53,836 nt of DNA from Cupriavidus sp. UYMMa02A (GCA_001725945.1 LRMT01000063.1:1-53836); one strand, 5' to 3'. Shown: positions 38,787 to 50,080, counted from the first letter of the stretch. Numbers and translations are program-made. Notes: generated from the sequence alone by a model not told the origin.

Positions 38787-40022
38787 TGCTTGCTCAAGAT
38801 GTGAATCACCAGTGCGGCCTCTTCGATGCCTTGCAACCCGCCGCCGTTCTCCTGAATCGCATGTCGCGCGCCCTCGACCTGGCGTGGGCCAGCCTCCCCA
38901 CGCAGTTGCGTGACCAATTCATAGAGCTGCCCGATCCCCGTCGCGCCCAGCGGATGGCCCTTCGATTCGAGACCGCCAGAGGTGTTGATGGGGATTCGTC
39001 CACCGATCGTGAAATCACCCCTTTCGGCAGCAGGGCCCGCTTGGCCGAGTGGTACCAACCGGAGGTTTTCGGCCTGGATGATTTCGCCCATTGCGGATGC
39101 GTCGTGAACCTCGGCGACATCCATATCTTCCGGGCCTAGACCAGCCTGCTCATAGGCTTGCAGCGCGGCCAGGTGGCCGATACTCTTTTCCGGCTCGTCG
39201 ATACCCCGATGCGTGAAGCTGCGGATCACACTTGCGGCAACCTTGATGCAACGGCTGCGATCGGCGCCAATGCGTCGCAATCCCTCTTCGGTGCAGAGGA
39301 TCGCGGCGGACGCACCGTCGGTGATCGGCGCGCACATCGGCAGCGTGATCGGATACGTGATCGGCGGCGCCGCAAGCACTTCATCAATGGTGAAAGGCTT
39401 GCGGAACTGCGACAGCGGGTTGTGTACTGAATGCCGTGGTTCTTTGCCGAGACGGCTGCGATCTGGCGCTGCGTCGTACCGTAGGTCTTCATGTGATACC
39501 GGCACAGGGCGGCATAGATCGACATGAAGCGGCTGTAGGGCCGATCGGATTCCGAGCCAGGCGGTGGCGCAACGCCCTCGCCCAGCTTCACCAGGTTCGC
39601 GAAATTCTCTTCACGCGCGACACATCCCACCCGCCATCGAACAGCGCGAAGGACTTCGCCTTGTTCGGAACGTTCATCTTCTCCGCGCCAATGGCCAATG
39701 CCACGTCGCACGCGCCGGCCTTCAGGCTCTGGACCGCCAAATGCACAGCGGTGCTGCCCGACGCGCAGGCATTCTCGACGTTGAACACGGGGATACCTTC
39801 GAGCCCGATCTTGCTGAACACAACCTGGCCCGGGATCGATATTTGACCCTGCAGGTGCCCATTGGTAACGCCAGAGTAGAACGCCGCGCCGATGACGCCG
39901 GCGTGGCAGCCGGCGTCCAGCAAAGCGCCGCGTAGCGCCTCGCCTGCCAGGTCGTCGAGGCTGCGCTCGATGTGCCGACCGAACACGGTCATGGCGATTC
40001 CGACAATGTAGATGTTGCTCAT
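38783..40022 (-). CDS. Thiolase / lipid-transfer-type acyl-CoA acetyltransferase (two apparent frameshifts)
   Basis: About 413 residues from ATG 40022 (MSNIYIVGIAMTVFGRHIER). The active-site cysteine is in ENACASGSTAVHLAVQSLKA. Shifts near 39615 and 39435 join FANLVKLGEGVAPPPGSESD and AAVSAKNHG to HSVHNPLSQFRKPFTIDEVL. The remaining ligands are VAEVHDASAMGE and SKGHPLGATGIGQLYELVTQ. This group (SCP-x-like thiolases) cleaves 3-ketoacyl-CoAs, including branched or ring-attached side chains. The ends agree perfectly with the family, so the shifts are likely errors. It lies 27 bp from the ligase stop. Confidence 0.87.
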
Positions 40023-40049
40023 GATGATGTGTCGCCCGTAGATGGCCTC

Positions 40050-41597
40050 TTAGATCTTGCGGTGCTCGGCCCGCCAGTACTGCTCGCGCAGATCTTTCTT
40101 CAGTACCTTGCCGACGGGGCTGCGCGGCAATGCTGCGATGAAGTCAACGCTCTTCGGTGCCCGCACCGAACCGAGCTTGTCCTTGCATAGCGCGATAATT
40201 TCCTCGGCGCTCGCCGTCTGGCCGACGTTGAGCTCCACAACGGCCTTCCACAGCCTCGCCCCGCGTCCGGCACGCCGATCACCGCGCAGTCCTGCACCGC
40301 CGGGTGTGCCCAGATGACCTGCTCGACTTCGCTCGGGTACACGTTGAAGCCGCCGCTGATGATCATGTCCTTCTTGCGGTCGGTGATATGCAGGTAACCC
40401 TCGGCATCCAGGTGGCCGATATCGCCGGTGTGCAGCCAGCCGTCGACGATGGTTTCCGCAGTCTTGTCCGGTGCCTTGAAATAGCCCTTCATGATGAGAT
40501 CGCCACGCACGCAGATTTCACCGGTCTCGCCTTGCGGCAGCACCTGACGCTGATCATTCAGGATCTCGACGCGAATCAGCGGGTTCGGCCGCCGACCGAA
40601 GACAACCGTTCATCCGACGCGATCTTCCCGTTGACGAAATGCTCGGCCGGCGTCAGGTAGGAAATCGATGCTGCGGCTTCCGTCTGCCCGTAGCCGCCGG
40701 CCATGACAGGACCGAACACCTCGATTGCGCGCTTGAGCTTTTCCACCGACATCGGCGCGGCGCCATAGAGGAAATACTTGAGCGACGAGAAATCCCGCTC
40801 CTCAATGCCCGGGATGTCGAGCAGGCGGTAGATGACCGTCGGCGGAAGGAAGAACTCGGTGACTCGATGCCTGACTATGGTGGCCAATAGCAGCATGGGA
40901 TCCGGCTTTGGCAGCACGACCACGGTGCCACCGCGGGCGGTACAGGGCAGAGACAACATGCCCGCGGTATGCGTCATTGGTGCCGCGGCAAGGTTCACCG
41001 GACGCTGCGCGCCATACGGGAACGCGATCATGAACTGCGCGAAGTACGTCTGGAATGCCCGATGCGTGTTCATCACGCCCTTCGGTACGCCCGTCGTTCC
41101 GCCTGTGGCCGACAGCGTCACGATGTCGTCCATGTCGTAATCGACACGCGGCAAGGTCGACGGCTGGCTTGCGCTCCATGTTGCAAGCGACGGCGCCCAT
41201 GGCAATTCTGCGTCAATGCACACCCAGAGCTTCACGTTCGGCAAGGTGGTGCGCAGTTCTTCAATGATCGGTGCGAAGGCTTGAGTGAAAAACAATGCTT
41301 CGCAGTCGAAGGCATCGAGGACGTACTGGTTCTCTACAGATGCGTTTCGACCATTTACGGGGATGTACACCATCCGGCGCGCCAGGTGCCGAGTGTGCAA
41401 CCCCAACCGATCACGTCGTTGTCTGCCCATACCGCAGCCTTCGCTTCCTTCTCCAACCCGGCACCGAGCAGGCCGTTGGCGACGCGACATGAAAGCTCAC
41501 CAATCTCCTGAAACGAGAAGCTCCGCTCACCCTGGATATAGGCGACACCGTGGGGGTTGATGCGCCAGCCACGGTCAAAATAATCAATGATTGCCAT
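40050..41597 (-). CDS. AMP-dependent acyl-CoA synthetase/ligase (three apparent frameshifts)
   Basis: About 515 residues from ATG 41597 (MAIIDYFDRGWRINPHGVAY). Shifts near 41375, 40588 and 40258 join the parts. Key motifs are intact: LSATGGTTGVPKGVMNTHRA (P-loop-like, ATP), GGYGQTEAAASISYL, GWLHTGDIGHLDAEGYLHIT, DRKKDMIISGGFNVYPSEVE and the C-terminal lysine in RSPVGKVLKKDL. It activates a carboxylic acid to its CoA ester, the entry to beta-oxidation. The identity of the acid is not visible from sequence. The ATG directly abuts the stop of the small exported protein at 41598. Confidence 0.87.
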
Positions 41598-41864
41598 TTA
41601 CGTATTCCCTTGGGTCAATAGCAGATAGACGGCGTGGCGGGCCGCTGCTTCCGTGTGCGGATCGAAACGATCTGCGCGCCGGCCTTGCGTGTATGGGTCG
41701 AAGCGGCCGGCCCGAGCGCTGTCCGTATTGGTGTCGGCGTCAAAGCTCGAGTCCTTTGTGGCGACTTCGAAGCCGTCAATGTGGTCAGTCCGTGTCCACA
41801 GGCTGTCTGCTACCAGCGTGCCCCCCACGATCACGACGGCGATACCAATATGCTTGAGTTGCAT
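41598..41864 (-). CDS. Small exported protein with RFDPYTQ-type repeats
   Basis: 88 residues. A signal peptide or anchor (MQLKHIGIAVVIVGGTLVAD) is followed by an acidic region and two imperfect repeats, AGRFDPYTQGRRA and DRFDPHTEAAARH. The repeat is typical of small Burkholderiales exported proteins of unknown function. It is read in the same direction and directly joined to the ligase, so it is cotranscribed. It may help bind substrate in the periplasm, but that is only a guess from context. Confidence 0.75.
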   Translation of the reverse strand: MQLKHIGIAVVIVGGTLVADSLWTRTDHIDGFEVATKDSSFDADTNTDSARAGRFDPYTQGRRADRFDPHTEAAARHAVYLLLTQGNT

Positions 41865-41970
41865 GGTGAACTCCTTGCTCCACTGATTCTTGGCGCTTCT
41901 CCAGGACGAGGCCTGGGGCGCTTCTCTCTATGCTTCGCAGCGGCCCGATGACTAATGGGCAGAGTGATGT

Positions 41971-43104
41971 TTAAAGCTGCGAGATCGTGGCGCGCGCCAG
42001 GCCGCGCTGCTCCAGAAAACCGAGCAGATAACGGTGGCCGAACGCTTTCGAGCCGGAAGCGAATCCGGCCTTGGCAAAGTCGCCGTCGATCAGCTTGATG
42101 GCACCGGCAGCCTGAAGGGCCCCTGTCGCGATGTACGGCGTGATGCCATGTACGGTCGCCCGCACTGCTGCGAGCTGGCCGCGTCCGATCGCAAAGTCGA
42201 CAGTGCGATGAAGGGACGTTCGCTCGCGGGGCGGCATCGAAGGCGTCACGGAATCTACGAGCTGTTTGAGCACCGTTTCCTGCTCCTCGGGCGGCAAGTG
42301 GGCGTACTCCGCATCCCACTTCTGGCCGAGCCCATGCACCATCTGCATCGCGTTGTTGTCGTAGAAGCCCACGCAAGAGATGCAGCTTCGCACGCGCGGA
42401 TCGTTCTGGAAGTACACCGGCAGCGACGTACCGCCCCATGGAAGCGCGAACACGGGCTGCAGAAAATCCGGTGATGCGATGCTGAACGAAGCGTGCTTGT
42501 CATGCGACACCAGTTCCTTTTCCCACAGATAGCAGGCCTCCTGCCGGTAACCTCCAAAGATGGTCGCTGTGGAGCCCACACTGACACCGGCCCCGGCGCC
42601 ACGGGGACCCCGCGCCAACGTAGCCGTTTCCAGCGCATCGACGCCCGGCGTCTCGAGCGCAAGCTCGGCGGCAATTTCTGCGAACGAGTACATGTATGCA
42701 TTCGACGGCGACACGACCAAACCGGCCTGACGGTACAGTTCGCCAAATTGCTCCCGCACCTGGCGGATGTAGTGCTGCTCGCCGGTGGTATCGAGATAAT
42801 GGCAACCGGCCTTGAGCGCTGCCTCCACGGCAACCAGCCCGAAATTGAAGAACGGGCCGACGGTGGCGCACACAACCTTGGCGCCACGGAATGCGTTCAC
42901 GAGCGAGTCGACGCTATGTTCGGCTTCGATGATTTCGTAGTTCGCGGACTCAAGGCGAACGACGCGCTGCGCCATCATTTCCTTTGTCCGGGCAGCGTTG
43001 CGTGCCACAGCGGTGAACGGAATGTTCTGGTCGATCAGCCAGTCCATGATCAACATGCCGGTGTAACCGCTTGCGCCATAGACGACGACGGGGTGCTTTG
43101 CCAT
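41971..43104 (-). CDS. Saccharopine dehydrogenase-like NAD(P)-binding protein
   Basis: 377 residues from ATG 43102-43104 (AGGAGA upstream); a longer frame to 43185 has a poorer start. The N-terminus is a Rossmann fold, MAKHPVVVYGASGYTGMLIM (GASGYTG), with CATVGPFFNFGLVAVEAALK and CHYLDTTGEQHYIRQVREQF. It ends AKAGFASGSKAFGHRYLLGF. The family includes trans-acting enoyl reductases and saccharopine reductases. The latter handle C-N bonds, and the former act on lipids; the context permits either. It is intact and lies in operon 2 between YCF48 and the small exported protein. Confidence 0.85.
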   Translation of the reverse strand: MAKHPVVVYGASGYTGMLIMDWLIDQNIPFTAVARNAARTKEMMAQRVVRLESANYEIIEAEHSVDSLVNAFRGAKVVCATVGPFFNFGLVAVEAALKAGCHYLDTTGEQHYIRQVREQFGELYRQAGLVVSPSNAYMYSFAEIAAELALETPGVDALETATLARGPRGAGAGVSVGSTATIFGGYRQEACYLWEKELVSHDKHASFSIASPDFLQPVFALPWGGTSLPVYFQNDPRVRSCISCVGFYDNNAMQMVHGLGQKWDAEYAHLPPEEQETVLKQLVDSVTPSMPPRERTSLHRTVDFAIGRGQLAAVRATVHGITPYIATGALQAAGAIKLIDGDFAKAGFASGSKAFGHRYLLGFLEQRGLARATISQL

Positions 43105-43257
43105 GATTTGTCTCCTGATAGTTCGGTTTTTTAGGGTTGAATCAATTAATCGTGATTTGGTATGGGGAGTCACCTCGCACGCCAAGCTTCTGAGTCGTGA
43201 CTGCTATGTTTTGTGAGCATGAAAACCTCATTTACAAATAGAACACTCGCCCTACAT

Positions 43258-43263
43258 TAGGTC
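43258..43263 (-). promoter_or_regulatory. Single GACCTA half-site ahead of the saccharopine-dehydrogenase-like gene
   Basis: On the minus strand GTGACCTAATGTAG resembles the second site of the 33837 block. There is no 22-bp partner, so an internal operon promoter is possible but weakly supported. Confidence 0.25.
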
Positions 43264-43378
43264 ACATTGACAAACTAAAATCGAAAGAAGTTGATCGAGT
43301 GTTCCATGCCCTGCTTGACCGCTGTCGCTAATGGTTGCGGCTAGTTTTGGTGTGAGTGAGACTTGGGCCAAGGGGCGT

Positions 43379-44350
43379 TCAATGCTCTGCCAGCACCCCC
43401 TCTCGCGCAAACAAGATTATTCTTCCGGCCTCGTTTTTAAGACATCCAGTCAGCGTTGCTCGATCCTCGCGCTGCTTGACCTCGAACGACGCGTCGAGCG
43501 CCTTCTGCTTCATCACCAATCCGTCGAGACCAACACCAACGAGTTCATTGCCGACAGCAGTTAGCGCCGTGATTGAACTCTTCGTGTCCGTCTTCAGAGG
43601 CGACCAGGTTGCTCCCCCATCGCTGCTCTGGAACATGCTGCCAAGCAGACCACCCACAACAATCCGGCCATCGGGCATTGCCACGCCCGACCACAGCGAG
43701 CCCTTGCCGCCCGTCGCCAGATAGCCCCAGTTTGCTCCGCCGTCGGTCGACTTGAGCACGATCCCCTGCTCTGCAGAGATGTAGAGCGCGCCCTTCTGAT
43801 CCGCGAACACGTGGTACAGGTTACGGTCGGCCTTGCCGCCGTCCGGAGGTTTCGGCAGCGTCGTTTTGGCCCACGTCTTGCCGCCGTCATGGGTCTGGAG
43901 CATCAGTGACCACAGGCCAACGGCAATGCCATCGCGATCGTTGGTGAAGAGCACCGAGAACAGCGGCTGATCGGCCGTCGTGTCCATGCGCTGCTTCACC
44001 CAGGTTTCGCCGCCATCGCTGGTAGCAAGAATCACGCCCCACTGCCCCACGACCCAGCCTTGCTTGTCATCGGCAAAGGTGACGGCAGACAGGGTGGCGG
44101 AGACCGGTACGCTGCGGGCTTGCCGATAGGTCTTGCCTTCGTCGTCGGAAAGCAGAATGATTCCGTGTTCGCCCACGGCAACGATGCGTTTGCCGGCCCG
44201 TGCGGCATCCAGCAACATCATGTGGGTAGCGGCAGCCCACGTGTGCGCAGGCTTCGTGGCCCAGGTGGCGACCGTTCCTTTGGAATGCGTTTGTGCAAAA
44301 GCCGCGGTGGCCGCACACAGCGCGATGCCGGTAACAAGCGTCTTGATCAT
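43379..44350 (-). CDS. YCF48-family beta-propeller protein, exported
   Basis: 323 residues from ATG 44350 with a signal peptide (MIKTLVTGIALCAATAAFAQ). Repeats are of the YCF48/BNR type: GEHGIILLSDDEGKTYRQ, GQWGVILATSDGGETWVKQR, GLWSLMLQTHDGGKTWAKTT and SMFQSSDGGATWSPLKTD. These fold into a beta-propeller. In bacteria such proteins occur next to MMPL/RND exporters with DUF1302 and DUF1329, as here, and are thought to be envelope-side partners. The stop overlaps no gene; it starts 33 bp beyond the end of the RND gene. Confidence 0.9.
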   Translation of the reverse strand: MIKTLVTGIALCAATAAFAQTHSKGTVATWATKPAHTWAAATHMMLLDAARAGKRIVAVGEHGIILLSDDEGKTYRQARSVPVSATLSAVTFADDKQGWVVGQWGVILATSDGGETWVKQRMDTTADQPLFSVLFTNDRDGIAVGLWSLMLQTHDGGKTWAKTTLPKPPDGGKADRNLYHVFADQKGALYISAEQGIVLKSTDGGANWGYLATGGKGSLWSGVAMPDGRIVVGGLLGSMFQSSDGGATWSPLKTDTKSSITALTAVGNELVGVGLDGLVMKQKALDASFEVKQREDRATLTGCLKNEAGRIILFAREGVLAEH

Positions 44351-44382
44351 GGCTGAGTCTCTGTAGGGGGGGCTTTCGCGCA

Positions 44383-46742
44383 TCAGTGGCTGAGCAGGCC
44401 CGGCGCGCGCGCGGCTTGCGACGCGGGAACCAGCGCTCCAGCACCGAGGCCAGCGCAGGCAGTGCCGTCATGGCCATCACCAGGTTGACGAGGAACATGA
44501 ACGCCAGCAGCTTGCCCATGTCGGCCTGGAACTTGAGCGCCGAGAAGCTCCACGTCGCCACGCCGATCGCCAGCGTGATAGCCGTAAAGATCGTGGCCAC
44601 GCACTCGAACTCCAGCGCACGCTCCATGGCCCGCTCGATCGGATCGCCTTCGGCCAGGTGCCGCTGCAGGCGGTTGTAGATGTACAGCGCATAGTCCACG
44701 CCGATACCTACCGCCAGCACCATGACCGGCAAGGTCGCCACCGTCAGGCCGATCTTGAGTTCCTTCATGAACCAGTAGCCGATGAACGTCGCCACTGACA
44801 GCGGCACACAGCACGCCAGCATCGAGCGCCAGTCGCGGTAGGCCAAGAACACCAGAATCACGATGGCTGCGTACACGTACAACATCATCGGCAGTTCGCT
44901 CTTTTCCACCTCGTCATTGGTGGCAGCCAGCACGCCGGCATTGCCGGCCGCGAGGCGGATGTTGATACCCGGGAACGGATGTGTCGTGCGGTACCGTTTG
45001 ATGTCGTCGAGGATCCGATTGATCGTCGTCGCCTTGTGATCGGTCAGGTACAGGTGGACCGCCGTCATGCTGCAATCGGCCGTCATGAAGCCCTTAAGGC
45101 GGGCCACATCGACCGACAACGCGCCGTAGTTGTCGGGGTCGATCGGTACGACGTTCATCTTGGGATAGTCTTCGTTGTAGCCCGCGCTGTACGTGCGCAG
45201 CATCGCCGAATACGACTGTGCGGACACCACGCCAGGCTCGGTGCGCATCGCCGCCGTGAATTCGTTCTCGTACAAGCCGACGGCCGGGTTGTCGCACGCC
45301 TTGCCGCTCGATTCGATCGCCACCGACAACCAGTCGAGCCCCATGTCGTAGTTACCCGCGATCGACGTCGCATCCCGGTTGAAACGGGCTTCCTCACGCA
45401 GCTCCGGCGCGCCCGGTTGCAGCGTGCCGATCACGCGGTCGCGGCTCTGCCAGACGGAAAGGCCAAACACCATCAACGTGATCAGAAGCGTGACGCCTGC
45501 ATACTTCGGCTGCGCCACCCGCGACAGCGGGCGCAGGAACGCCGAGCGCCAGGCACTGCGCTTGAGCGCGTTTTCCGCGTAGGCCTGGGTGAAGTTGAAG
45601 CACGATGCGGCCACCGGCAGCAGGATCAGGTTGGTGACGATCTTGTAGGCCACGCCCAGCGATGCCGTGATCGCCAACTCGCGCACCATCGGAATCGGGA
45701 TCAGCAGCAGCGTGATAAACGACACGAACGCGGTGACGAGTGCCAGCACGCCCGGGATCAGCAGGCCGCTGAAGCTGTGGCGTGCAGCGACATATGAGCT
45801 ATTTCCGCGTGCGATTTCACGCACGATGAAGTTGACCTGCTGCACGCCGTGCGACACGCCGATGGCAAACACCAGGAAGGGCACCAGCACGGCCAGCGGG
45901 TCCAGACCGAAGCCCAGCAGCCTCAAGGTGCCGAACTGCCAGACCAGCGATGACAGCGAGCACACGATCAGCAGCGCGGTGAAGCGCACCGAATGGCAGT
46001 ACCAGTACACGGCAAGTGCGGTCAGCAATAGCGCGATCGCGCAAAAGCCGAGCACGGCCGTGGCGCCATCGGCAATGTCGCCAATCTGCTTGGCGAAGCC
46101 GATGATCTGCACTTCGTAGCCGGCGTCCTCGAACGGCTTGCGGATCTTGTCTTCGAGCGTATGGTTGAACGCCACGTAGTCGAGCACCTTGCCCGTGCTA
46201 TCCCGCTCGTTCAGCTCGGCCGTGATCATGGCGCTGTCTTCGTTGTGCGAAACCAGCGTGCCGACATAACCGCCCAGCGTGGTTGCGCGACGGATGTCTG
46301 CTACAACTTCCGGCGTCAGTTGATCTGGCGTGATGTTGCCCGAGATGATCGGCTCGGCGCGAAACCCTTCTTCAGTGATCTCGTTGACGAACGCATTCGG
46401 CGTCCAGAGCGAGCGCACGCCGCCGCGGTCCACGTTGGGCAGATACGTGACGGCCTGCGTGACCTTGTACAGGCGCGTCAGCCCTTCCCGCGTCCAGATG
46501 GCGCCCTTCCTGGCACGCACCACCACCGTGATCCGGTTCGCGCCGAGCAAATTGGACCGGTACTTCTGGAACGTCTGGATATATTCATGGCCGATCGGCA
46601 TCTGCTTCTCGAAGCCGGCGTCCATGCGCAGTTGTACGGCGAATACCGCCATCACGGCCGTAAACAGCCCGATCACGGCAAGCACGATCATGCGGTGGCC
46701 AAAGAAGACTCTTTCCAGACCGCTCACTAGACGATTGAGCAC
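44383..46742 (-). CDS. RND/MMPL superfamily exporter (apparent frameshift near the end)
   Basis: About 786 residues. A first membrane helix (MIVLAVIGLFTAVMAVFAVQ), a large periplasmic loop, and a block of helices occur twice (GFCAIALLLTALAVYWYCHS with VFAIGVSHGVQQVNFIVREI; then VATLPVMVLAVGIGVDYALY with VATIFTAITLAIGVATW). This is the duplicated MMPL (hydrophobe/hopanoid-type) layout. It ends RWFPRRKPRA, and a shift in a GC repeat near 44405 gives a natural stop at 44383; without it the frame runs through into YCF48. It probably moves a lipid-like molecule between the membranes. Confidence 0.88.
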
Positions 46743-46805
46743 AACATCACCCCTTTAAGTATTCCAGCGGCGCACCGCGTGCGCCGCCCCTCACGGGCAA
46801 CCCCG

Positions 46806-48638
46806 TCAGAAGTTCCGCGTGACGAATGCACCGATAAAATTCCGGTCCGCGTATGGCTGTCCCACTGTCTGGTGCCCGCCGAAGAACGCCGTGAAGTTCA
46901 CACCCGCCTGCCACTTGGTCGGGTTCTGATTGAACAGGACATACAAGTTCACTGCCTTCGCTCCCTGGAAGTAGTTCGCCGACGTGGTCGGCGTATAGCC
47001 ATAGAGCGATGTCATGAACGTCACGCCGGGTGTCACCTGCCAGCCGGGAATCAGCGATCCGTCATACGTCCAGTTGAAATCGATGGTTGCGCCCACCGAA
47101 CTGGACGTACCTTGCGACATCGCGATCGGATAGCCCAGCCCCGAATTCTGGTTCAACCAAGGCAGATAGCCAGCGGCGGTCGCCTGTGTCACGGTTTGTC
47201 CATCAACCGTGCGCGTCATGCCATGCGAACTGAGGCCCGGGTAGTAGATCCACGTGGCCTCCCAGGTCAGATTCGCCTGGTCCGCACCGATCAGCTTGAG
47301 GAACGGATACTCGCTGCGCGTCAGGGCCAAGATGCCGTTGATGTCGAACTGAAGCTTCTTCCTGTCGGCCCACTGCTGGCAATTGATGCCGGGGACACCG
47401 TTCGTATTCATGTCGAGCGGGCCGCCCGCGCCATAGCAGCCTGATAACGCCACGGCGTCATGAGGCCGATACGACAGCTCGGTACCGATCGCCCAATCAC
47501 CAACGGGGAAATTCGCGCTGGCCCCGAAGAGCTGGCGATTGCCGAGATACGACCACTGTGCGGTCCCGTTAGGCAATGAGGCCAGCACCGGCGACTTGTC
47601 GATATAGTTGACGTAATAGAGCGCAAAGTTCGCAGGCAGGGATGCCGGCGTGTAGTTGAGTTTCACACCGAATTCAGGTCTGTACTTCGCCGGCAGTGCC
47701 GACGAAACGGGGACACCGAAGTCAAAAAATGGGGATCCGGCAAAGTCGCCGTTGACGAGGCCATTGTTGATGGCGCTGATCGTGCTCGAGTTGTGGCTGT
47801 CCGGCCCCGCAATCGTGCCCGCGCTGGGGCCTGCCACATTGAAATTTCTTGTGCTGATTGTGAATGGTTCCGCGCCGCGGCCAAAGCCGTTCGTCAATGA
47901 CCAGTAGGATCCAACTGGCGGGTAGCGGTTGCCGTTCCACTGGAACTGGTAGTAAGCCTCGGTACTGAAGCCTCCGGGAAGGCCGGTGGCGAAGCTGAGC
48001 ATCGGCGCAGGGCGCAGGGCCTGCTTCAGTTGTGTGCCAGGAATCAGCAGCTTCTGGATATCGAGCGAGTTGGTCGCATTGATGCCGCTCTGCGCGAAAA
48101 TGCTCTCCCCCCAGTTGATCACCTGGTTGCCGAGACGCACATGCGCTTTCCGATCACCGATGGTGAAATCCTTCTGACCCCAGAGGTCGAGCAACTGCGC
48201 ATCGTAGACAAGCTGCGCCTTCGCGTCGCTCGCCAGCGGCGTGCGCTCCGTGTTCTTGGCCATGAAGTCATACATGCCCGTGCCGCGGGCCATGAACTTG
48301 AGTCCTTCACCCGGCATCGTCAGCAGCAATTCACTGGTGGCGCTGAGGTAAGTACTGAATGCCTGCCCCTTGCGGTAGTTCAGATTGCCGTTGTCACCGA
48401 ACCCCCACTGATCGACATTGGCTGCCGCGCCACATCCATTCGCGTTCGGATCACCTGTCAGGGAACAGCTCGGGTTCTTGACCCGAACTCCCGCGCCGGC
48501 AGTAATGTTCGTGACCAGCGATCCCTTGATGACATCGTCCGCGCCTGCCGTGAAGTCGTACGCGTACGCGCTCGATGCTGTCGCCCCCAGAACCGCGAGG
48601 GAAATCGTGCTCTGCCGAAACATCTTTGTAGTTTTCAT
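46806..48638 (-). CDS. DUF1302 family outer-membrane protein
   Basis: 610 residues from ATG 48636-48638 (GGAGG upstream). The signal peptide is MFRQSTISLAVLGATASSAYAY. The mature protein is rich in aromatic and glycine strand patterns (VIKGSLVTNITAGAGVRVK, VRLGNQVINWGESIFAQSGI, EFGVKLNYTPASLPANFALY) and ends in F (FIGAFVTRNF), as expected for an outer-membrane beta-barrel. DUF1302 proteins occur with DUF1329 and RND partners in clusters for hydrophobic substrates. It is probably an uptake or export pore for the substrate. Intact. Confidence 0.92.
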   Translation of the reverse strand: MKTTKMFRQSTISLAVLGATASSAYAYDFTAGADDVIKGSLVTNITAGAGVRVKNPSCSLTGDPNANGCGAAANVDQWGFGDNGNLNYRKGQAFSTYLSATSELLLTMPGEGLKFMARGTGMYDFMAKNTERTPLASDAKAQLVYDAQLLDLWGQKDFTIGDRKAHVRLGNQVINWGESIFAQSGINATNSLDIQKLLIPGTQLKQALRPAPMLSFATGLPGGFSTEAYYQFQWNGNRYPPVGSYWSLTNGFGRGAEPFTISTRNFNVAGPSAGTIAGPDSHNSSTISAINNGLVNGDFAGSPFFDFGVPVSSALPAKYRPEFGVKLNYTPASLPANFALYYVNYIDKSPVLASLPNGTAQWSYLGNRQLFGASANFPVGDWAIGTELSYRPHDAVALSGCYGAGGPLDMNTNGVPGINCQQWADRKKLQFDINGILALTRSEYPFLKLIGADQANLTWEATWIYYPGLSSHGMTRTVDGQTVTQATAAGYLPWLNQNSGLGYPIAMSQGTSSSVGATIDFNWTYDGSLIPGWQVTPGVTFMTSLYGYTPTTSANYFQGAKAVNLYVLFNQNPTKWQAGVNFTAFFGGHQTVGQPYADRNFIGAFVTRNF

Positions 48639-48712
48639 CGCCCTTCCTCCATCCCGTTCGGACGCCGGAGCGTGCCTCCTCAAACGCGCGCCGGCCCGTC
48701 ATGCAGCTACCT

Positions 48713-50080
48713 TCAGCGCTCGCTCACTGACCTCAGGGTTTCCGAGGTGAAGAAGTCCGGCTTGAATCGCGGATCGTTGGTCTTCTCGTACCAGCGAATG
48801 TCTTTACCCTGCCCAATCGTCGATTGATCGGTGACGTAGCGTCCGTTGATCAGGTCGTACTGCGCGAACGGCTCGTTATCGCAGGCGCCGCCCAGCTCCC
48901 AAACCGGGATCGGGTAACTCTCCCGCACCCTCCACAGTTTTCCCTGTGCGTCGTAATCATTGGCGACCAGTGCCAACCAACTGTCCTCGTCCAGATAGAA
49001 GACCTTCTTCGATGCGACGTGGCGCGCGCTGGGCTTGAGCGTTGCCTCTACCATCCAGACGCGGTGCATCTCATAGCGCCGGTTAGCAGCGGCGATGCCA
49101 TCAGGCGTTACCACGTCGTGTAGCTTGTCGTTGAACTTGTACATGCCGAAGGCGTTGTACGGCACGATCATTTCCTTCTTGCCCACCAGCTTCCAGTCGA
49201 AGCGGTCGATGGCACCGAAGAACATGTTGGCTTCATCGATCAGGTACTGGTTTTCGAAGCCGATCGCTGGCGCATCGTGCGTGTACGCCGGCATGCGTCG
49301 AACACGTCTCTGCCCCGGGAAGTAGTAGAAGGTTTCGGGATCCTTGTTGAAGAATTGGCGCTGAACAAAGGCCTGTCCCGCGAGTGCCGGTGGCGACTCC
49401 ATCTTAAAGAACGTAGCACTGCTGAGCTGATCGACATCGTGAGGAGTACGCTTGCCCTGTTTGCTCGCAGGGAAATACTGCGTCGCCGTGCTGATTGCGT
49501 CGATCCAATCGCTGCTGCCCGGACGCGGGGAAACAGTCGTCACCACAGATGGCCATTCAATGCCTTCACCGCGGTACCGCATGAGGTAGTTCAGCATCGC
49601 TTCGGCGCCATTCTTCGGCTGGGGAAACGGGACCCCCGGAAGGATTGCAGTCTGCAACTGCTCACCGGTCGAATCGAGCTTTGCCCCAGTGAGGTTTGCC
49701 TTGGAATTCTGCGCAACGAAGTCAGACGCCTGGCATTCACGATGCGATGGATACACGTCCATCCGGTAGCCCTTTTTCTGTTTGACTAGCTGGACCTGGC
49801 CCGGCGTGAGCTGCTCGGCGTACTTGTCGACATTCGACGCATCAATCGAATACAGCGGCTTCTCGTTCCGATGCTTCCAGAAATCGCCGCGAATCTTCCC
49901 CCACTCCCATCCTGGATCAGCGGATTGCCTGCCAGCATAGGCTGGCACCGAACCGTCTTTACTCGATGCACGATCCGCGCCTTCTGGCGTGAGGTCTTCC
50001 GCCATGGCGGCGGTTCCCATCACGAGGCATACCGCGGCCGCGATCGTGGACACAACTCCAAATCGATACTTCTTCATCAT
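48713..50080 (-). CDS. DUF1329 family exported protein
   Basis: 455 residues with a signal peptide (RFGVVSTIAAAVCLVMGTAA, MAEDLTPEGADR). DUF1329 marks are GSVPAYAG, GYRMDVYPSHRECQASDFVA, ETFYYFPGQRRVRRMPAYTH, EANMFFGAIDRFDWKLVGKK and YEMHRVWMVEATLKP. It is the usual partner of DUF1302 and has a LolB-like fold by family prediction, so it may carry a lipophilic molecule through the periplasm. It lies 75 bp from DUF1302 and is intact. Confidence 0.93.
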   Translation of the reverse strand: MMKKYRFGVVSTIAAAVCLVMGTAAMAEDLTPEGADRASSKDGSVPAYAGRQSADPGWEWGKIRGDFWKHRNEKPLYSIDASNVDKYAEQLTPGQVQLVKQKKGYRMDVYPSHRECQASDFVAQNSKANLTGAKLDSTGEQLQTAILPGVPFPQPKNGAEAMLNYLMRYRGEGIEWPSVVTTVSPRPGSSDWIDAISTATQYFPASKQGKRTPHDVDQLSSATFFKMESPPALAGQAFVQRQFFNKDPETFYYFPGQRRVRRMPAYTHDAPAIGFENQYLIDEANMFFGAIDRFDWKLVGKKEMIVPYNAFGMYKFNDKLHDVVTPDGIAAANRRYEMHRVWMVEATLKPSARHVASKKVFYLDEDSWLALVANDYDAQGKLWRVRESYPIPVWELGGACDNEPFAQYDLINGRYVTDQSTIGQGKDIRWYEKTNDPRFKPDFFTSETLRSVSER